Shown here: piece by piece, positions 60,093 through 64,000 of the stretch
Layout of the letters: every line of letters starts with the position of its first letter
Position numbering within the stretch: position 1 is the first letter of the stretch
Origin: Chryseobacterium wanjuense
GTDB lineage: Bacteria; Bacteroidota; Bacteroidia; Flavobacteriales; Weeksellaceae
DNA length: 64,000 nt
Reading direction: 5' to 3'
Assembly (NCBI RefSeq): GCF_900111495.1
Contig: NZ_FOIU01000001.1
Coordinates: 2,170,001 to 2,234,000 of the forward strand
Position numbers and translations under genes: made by a program
The notes under the pieces: model-generated
Told to the model about the DNA's origin: nothing
The model's database searches: none
Seen by the model: the letters and a program-made list of their open reading frames with translations, nothing else

Positions 60093-61622
60093 TTACAAAT
60101 CTAGATCTGGTTTTTCCAAAGGTTCCTGTTCCGCTTTGAAAGTTTCACCGTATCCTCCGTTCTGGATTTTCGAGTGTTTTTTACTGTATAGGAAGTAAAT
60201 CACAAACCCGATCGCCAGCCAAGCCAAAGAATACATCTGAGCTTCTTTACTTAGATTAATAATCAAATAAATATTAATAGCAATACCTGCACAAGCAATT
60301 ACCGGTAACGCAGGTACCTTGAAGTTTCTCTGTAAGTTCGGTTCTTTTACTCTCAACACCCAAACCGCTACACACACCATTGTGAATGCGAATAAAGTTC
60401 CAAAACTTGTCATGTGAGCAAGCTCATTAATAGGTGTTAAAGAAGCGATAACAGAAATTACAATTCCTAAAATGATAAGGTTTTTTCTAGGAACTCCCGT
60501 TTCAGGATTTACTTTTGAGAATGTTTTAGGAATCAATCCGTCTTTAGACATTCCTAAGAAAATTCTCGACTGTCCCATGATCATTACCATTAATACTGAA
60601 ATTAAACCAACTGTCGCTGCAATCGTAATAATGTATCCAGCCCAAGCCTGACCTGCAATATCAAATGCATACGCTACCGGAGCTTTGATCGCATCCGGAT
60701 ATTTACCAAGCGGATTGAAGTCTGTATAATGCATCATCCCCGTTAAAACAAGAGATACCAAAATATATAAAAGTGTACAGATCACCAATGAAGCGATGAT
60801 CGCAAAAGGTACATCTTTTTTAGGATTAATAGCTTCCCCGGCCTGCGTGGAAACCGCATCGAACCCGACATAAGCAAAGAAAATTGCGGATGCTCCGGCG
60901 ACAACTCCCCCAAAACCGTAGGCAGTGTGTGACACTCCGTTTTCTGTAATGACAGTCGGTTCAGGAATGAAAGGCGTCCAGTTTTCAGGATTAATGAAGA
61001 AAGCACCGGCAATGATTACGAAAATAATGGCTGAAACTTTCAGCATTACAATAAAGTTATTGGCTTTTGCAGCTCCTTTTGTACCTCTCAATAGAATCGA
61101 AATAACAAACAAAACAATAAAAAATGCGGGTAAATTCATTGAAAAACCTGAGTTTCCTGCAGCAATATACGTTTGCGGATCTGTTGTAAGATATTCCGGC
61201 AGATGCAGCCCAAACATTTTGAGGAGCTTACTGAAATATCCGGACCAGGAAACGGCGACCGTCATTGATCCCATTGCATATTCCAAAATCAATCCCCATC
61301 CGATGATCCATGCGAAAATCTCACCTACCGTTCCGTATGCATACGCATAAGCAGACCCTTCAACCGGAAGAATGGAAGCAAATTCTGCATAGCACAAAGC
61401 AGCAAATACACAGGCGATCCCCGCAATTACAAAAGAAAGTGCCAATGCAGGTCCTGCATTATAATAAGCTCCCGTTCCTGTAAGTACAAAGATTCCTCCG
61501 CCGATAATTGCTCCGATCCCAATAGCAGTAAGGCTCCATTTTCCTAAAACGCGTTTCAGCTGACTCTTTTTGATATCGGCTTCATAAGCGCTCATTGGCT
61601 TTTTAACCCAAATTTTAGACAT
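60093..61622 (-). CDS. APC-family amino acid permease
   Basis: 509 residues, 12 or more helices, of the APC superfamily, group of cationic amino acid transporters (YfnA/CAT-like). The first helix has GIGAIIGGGIFVLTG, the backbone-binding loop typical of these carriers, followed by AGPALALSFVIAGIACVFAALCYAEF. FAYVGFDAVSTQAGEAINPKKDVP is the family's helix 6-7 signature. It takes up amino acids with protons; the exact substrate cannot be told. Single gene. Confidence 0.9.
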   Translation of the reverse strand: MSKIWVKKPMSAYEADIKKSQLKRVLGKWSLTAIGIGAIIGGGIFVLTGTGAYYNAGPALALSFVIAGIACVFAALCYAEFASILPVEGSAYAYAYGTVGEIFAWIIGWGLILEYAMGSMTVAVSWSGYFSKLLKMFGLHLPEYLTTDPQTYIAAGNSGFSMNLPAFFIVLFVISILLRGTKGAAKANNFIVMLKVSAIIFVIIAGAFFINPENWTPFIPEPTVITENGVSHTAYGFGGVVAGASAIFFAYVGFDAVSTQAGEAINPKKDVPFAIIASLVICTLLYILVSLVLTGMMHYTDFNPLGKYPDAIKAPVAYAFDIAGQAWAGYIITIAATVGLISVLMVMIMGQSRIFLGMSKDGLIPKTFSKVNPETGVPRKNLIILGIVISVIASLTPINELAHMTSFGTLFAFTMVCVAVWVLRVKEPNLQRNFKVPALPVIACAGIAINIYLIINLSKEAQMYSLAWLAIGFVIYFLYSKKHSKIQNGGYGETFKAEQEPLEKPDLDL

Positions 61623-61773
61623 ATTTTATTATTTATTAAAGATTTACGAAAATATAAAAATTTTAGAAACCTTAACGTTTATTGACAAACTTTAACCATT
61701 TATTTTAAATTTTAAAACTTAAAATCCTGATTTCCCATTATTTAAAGTATTTTCCTGTGTGTGAATTTTTGTT

Positions 61774-61781
61774 TATTTTTG
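61774..61781 (+). promoter_or_regulatory. -7 element before pnuC
   Basis: TATTTTTG matches TAnnTTTG and lies only 5 bp before the ATG at 61787, suggesting a leaderless transcript. It lies inside the longer frame that could start at a GTG at 61757, which argues against that start. Confidence 0.6.
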
Positions 61782-61786
61782 AGCAT

Positions 61787-62455
61787 ATGAATTTATACGA
61801 TCTTTTCGTAAAGCCCTACGAAAGCTATACAACGTTCCAAATTTTCTTAGAATCGTTTGCTGCGGTCTTCGGAATTCTGAGTGTTTATTTTTCCATTAAA
61901 AAAAATATCTGGCTCTATCCTACCGGAATTGTTTCTACCTTAATCTATGTATACATTCTTTTTAATTTCGGATTGCTGGGAGATTGTATGATAAACGGTT
62001 ATTATACGGTGATGAGCGTATATGGATGGGTCTTGTGGGCGAAGAGTTCTGAAGATCATATCCATGTAGATGTAACATGGGCTTCAAAGAAAGAATGGAT
62101 GTACGGGATTTTACTTTTTGCATTAAGTTTAATCTTAGTAACTGTAATCTATTATTACAAACCTTATATTGATAATCAGTTTTCGATGGAAGGGACAAAC
62201 TTAGGATTGTATCATCTGGATTGGGGAAATTGGTTGGATGTAATCACCACTTCAATATTTTTAGTCGGGATGTGGTTTATGGCCAAAAGGCGCATTGAGA
62301 ACTGGATTTTCTGGATTATCGGAGATTTTATCTGTATGCCGATGATGATTTATAAGGGACTTGGAATCACTTCGGTGCAATATTTGGTATTTACTATAAT
62401 GGCGATCTTAGGATACGTCAGTTGGAAAAAAAGTTTAAAGAAAAAAAGTTTATAA
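61787..62455 (+). CDS. pnuC: PnuC-family nicotinamide riboside (or related vitamin) transporter
   Basis: 222 residues (start MNLYDLFVKPYE chosen because a promoter lies inside the ten-codon extension to GTG 61757). Seven or so helices; PnuC marks are IWLYPTGIVSTLIYVYILFN and MINGYYTVMSVYGWVLW, with aromatic residues lining the substrate path, and the C-terminal NWIFWIIGDFICMPMMIYKG. Facilitated uptake of nicotinamide riboside is the family's usual role; thiamine carriers (PnuT) and riboflavin carriers (PnuX) belong to the same family. No riboswitch is seen in the 134-bp spacer, which makes a thiamine role less likely. The next gene starts 8 bp later. Confidence 0.88.
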   Translation: MNLYDLFVKPYESYTTFQIFLESFAAVFGILSVYFSIKKNIWLYPTGIVSTLIYVYILFNFGLLGDCMINGYYTVMSVYGWVLWAKSSEDHIHVDVTWASKKEWMYGILLFALSLILVTVIYYYKPYIDNQFSMEGTNLGLYHLDWGNWLDVITTSIFLVGMWFMAKRRIENWIFWIIGDFICMPMMIYKGLGITSVQYLVFTIMAILGYVSWKKSLKKKSL

Positions 62456-62462
62456 AAAAGTC

Positions 62463-63140
62463 ATGAAAAATTTATTTAAAATAGCATTTAGCATTATTAC
62501 TATAGCTAGTTTAACAGCTTGTACAGTGTATTCTGATCCATATGCAAGCGGATACGGAGATCCGTACTATGATAACGGATATTATTATGCTCCTCAAGGA
62601 TACTACGGAGGTGGAGGATATTGGGGAAATGACGGATATTATTACAGAAATGATATTAATTATTATTATGATAATGGTATGCCTTATTATTACTACAATT
62701 ACAACAACTCAAGAAGAAAAGTATATATTGAAAGAAGATCCGGAGCTACTACTTCCCAAAGACCGAACAATGGTTTCAGAGGTGGAGTAAATGATGGAGG
62801 TTCCGGAGGTTTCAGACCTAACAATCAATATAACCAAGACAACAAGGGGAATCAGAGACCAAACAACGGTTTCAGAAATCAGGGAAACCAGGGTGGAAAC
62901 AATAACAGCGGAGGATTTAGAAACAGCTCATCGAATACCAACAGCAATTCAAACAGCGGATTCAGAAATAATTCTTCAAGCAATACCAATTCGAATAGCG
63001 GAGGTTTTAGAAATAATTCTTCCAACAATAACAGCAATTCGAACAGCGGCGGCTTCAGAAACAGCTCCGAGAGCAGCTCTCCACAGCCACAACAGACATC
63101 TCCTCAGCCAACAAGAAGCACAGGAGGCGGATTTAGATAA
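62463..63140 (+). CDS. Low-complexity Asn/Ser/Gly-rich lipoprotein
   Basis: 225 residues. The type II signal ends in LTAC with C20. Residues about 24-78 are Tyr- and Gly-rich (YYYAPQGYYGGGGYWG-type). From about 95 to the end, short repeats dominate: NNGFR, then units around GGFRNNSSNNNSNSN, each with GFRN spaced by Asn/Ser linkers, ending RSTGGGFR. Such sequences are flexible, hydrophilic and likely exposed on the membrane. No function is known. It starts 8 bp after pnuC and ends at a terminator. Confidence 0.8.
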   Translation: MKNLFKIAFSIITIASLTACTVYSDPYASGYGDPYYDNGYYYAPQGYYGGGGYWGNDGYYYRNDINYYYDNGMPYYYYNYNNSRRKVYIERRSGATTSQRPNNGFRGGVNDGGSGGFRPNNQYNQDNKGNQRPNNGFRNQGNQGGNNNSGGFRNSSSNTNSNSNSGFRNNSSSNTNSNSGGFRNNSSNNNSNSNSGGFRNSSESSSPQPQQTSPQPTRSTGGGFR

Positions 63141-63156
63141 AACGATTATAAATAAG

Positions 63157-63187
63157 AAAACGAACAGCTAACACTGTTCGTTTTTTG
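63157..63187 (+). terminator. Intrinsic terminator of the pnuC-lipoprotein unit
   Basis: AAAACGAACAG and CTGTTCGTTTT form an 11-bp stem around a 6-nt loop, followed by further T. It begins 17 bp after the lipoprotein stop. Confidence 0.9.
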
Positions 63188-63199
63188 TTTTAATTATAG

Positions 63200-63207
63200 T
63201 AATTTTG
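63200..63207 (+). promoter_or_regulatory. -7 promoter element before dapF
   Basis: TAATTTTG matches TAnnTTTG, 79 bp before the ATG at 63287, giving a longer leader than usual here. Confidence 0.45.
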
Positions 63208-63286
63208 CATGTTCAATTTTAGACAAAATTTAAGTTTTTTTTAACCACAAAAGAAACAAAAGATAAACAAAACATTTAGATCAAAT

Positions 63287-64000
63287 ATGGAATTTTATAA
63301 ATATCAAGGCACGGGAAATGATTTTGTAATGATCGACAACCGCGATCTGCAGTTTCCTAAAGAAAAAGACATCATCGAAAAATTGTGTGACAGACGTTTC
63401 GGAATCGGAGCGGATGGTCTTATTTTGCTGGAAAATGAGCCGAATTATGATTTTAAAATGGTGTATTACAACTCAGACGGCGGAGAAAGTACGATGTGTG
63501 GGAATGGCGGAAGATGCCTTGTCGCTTTTGCTTTTTTCCTTGATATTTTTGAAGATAAATGCAAGTTTATCGCCATCGACGGAGAACATGAAGCGGAAAT
63601 TCATAATGGTGTTGTAAAATTAAAAATGATCGACGTAGAAGCCATTTCCAACGACGGAACAGATACTGTGATGAATACCGGTTCGCCACATTATGTAAAA
63701 TATGTTGAAGATCTGGTAAATTATAATGTTTTTGCAGAAGGACACGGCATCAGAAATTCGGAAAATTATAAAGAAAAAGGAATCAATGTGAATTTTGTGG
63801 AAAAAATTACGGATGATGAAATTTTCGTAAGAACCTATGAACGAGGCGTTGAGGACGAAACGTACAGCTGCGGAACAGGAGTTACAGCTTCGGCTTTAAC
63901 TTTTTTACAAAAAAACAATCTAATCTCTGTAAAAGTTAAGACTTTGGGAGGAAACCTTAAAGTACATGCTGAAAAAAACGGAAATTCTTTCCAGAACATC
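63287..64000 (+). CDS. dapF: Diaminopimelate epimerase (partial, runs off the right edge)
   Basis: The 238 codons present begin MEFYKYQGTGNDFVMIDNRD. Interconverts LL- and meso-diaminopimelate in lysine and peptidoglycan synthesis. Both catalytic cysteines are present: MCGNGGRC (about residues 70-77) and YSCGTGVTAS (near 200). GSPHYVKYVED and NSENYKEKGINVNFVE are family segments. The chain is open at the window's end, about 20 codons short of the usual length. Promoter at 63200 is plausible. Confidence 0.95.
   Translation, partial: MEFYKYQGTGNDFVMIDNRDLQFPKEKDIIEKLCDRRFGIGADGLILLENEPNYDFKMVYYNSDGGESTMCGNGGRCLVAFAFFLDIFEDKCKFIAIDGEHEAEIHNGVVKLKMIDVEAISNDGTDTVMNTGSPHYVKYVEDLVNYNVFAEGHGIRNSENYKEKGINVNFVEKITDDEIFVRTYERGVEDETYSCGTGVTASALTFLQKNNLISVKVKTLGGNLKVHAEKNGNSFQNI

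Noticed and set aside
61640..61786. TPP riboswitch before pnuC
   Set aside because: The spacer is short and AT-rich with no THI-box elements, so the thiamine interpretation is not supported.

Overview
The window is AT-rich chromosomal DNA from a member of the Bacteroidota, most likely Flavobacteriia and close to Chryseobacterium or its relatives in the Weeksellaceae. The evidence is: promoters of the Bacteroidota form (TAnnTTTG) in front of many genes, almost no Shine-Dalgarno sequences, a type IX secretion sorting domain on a secreted sugar dehydrogenase, a fused SecDF, a DUF2911 protein, and arginine synthesis through the Bacteroidota-type N-acylornithine carbamoyltransferase. Genus-level placement is inference. 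No tRNA, rRNA, CRISPR array, phage or complete insertion sequence was seen.

Layout. 0-6.6 kb: housekeeping and single genes (holA, a HsdR-N-like nuclease, HAD phosphatase, dienelactone hydrolase, cupin, GNAT, DUF2911 protein, ogt, lipoprotein). 7.0-14.5 kb: a catabolic cluster that reads as the non-phosphorylating oxidative L-fucose pathway (permease, mutarotase, two SDR dehydrogenases, lactonase, a UxaA-type dehydratase in place of the usual enolase-family enzyme, and a FAH-family hydrolase). 14.5-15.1 kb: a toxin-antitoxin pair with a frameshifted toxin. 15.6-21.4 kb: a pyrimidine operon pyrB-carA-carB read leftwards, preceded by a leader that closely resembles the UTP-sensing attenuator of enterobacterial pyrBI. 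21.5 kb: a divergent Lrp-type regulator. 22.1-30.9 kb: the whole arginine operon, read leftwards (GNAT acyltransferase, argG, argC, argD, argF', argB, argE-like, argH), with a perfect palindrome inside its promoter. Carbamoyl phosphate from CarAB serves both operons. 31.0 kb: an orphan InsA-like zinc-ribbon/HTH protein divergent from the arginine operon.

31.7-40.5 kb: a transport and sensing block for small carboxylates or similar solutes: outer-membrane porin, MHS-type permease, two small membrane proteins, a sodium:solute-symporter/histidine-kinase fusion, a receiver-only response regulator and acetyl-CoA synthetase. 40.7-48 kb: RSH (p)ppGpp enzyme, NhaA, YihY, RlmH, TPR protein, PAP2 phosphatase and TatA. 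49-64 kb: Tet-type MFS exporter, SecDF, a T9SS-exported sugar dehydrogenase, an unknown polytopic membrane protein, HemN, a frameshifted sialate O-acetylesterase-like gene, an Asp-box protein, an APC permease, PnuC, an Asn/Ser/Gly-rich lipoprotein and the start of dapF, which runs off the right edge.

The spaces between genes are unusually rich in palindromic repeats. At least four families can be told apart: a roughly 200-bp long-hairpin element (four copies, two inside the arginine operon), a CTTCGAC/CTCAG/TGACA inverted-repeat family (single copies and a four-unit tandem array at 48.4-48.8 kb), a TTTGCG-containing family in the fucose region, and short GACCTGTT-linked hairpins between pyrB and carA.
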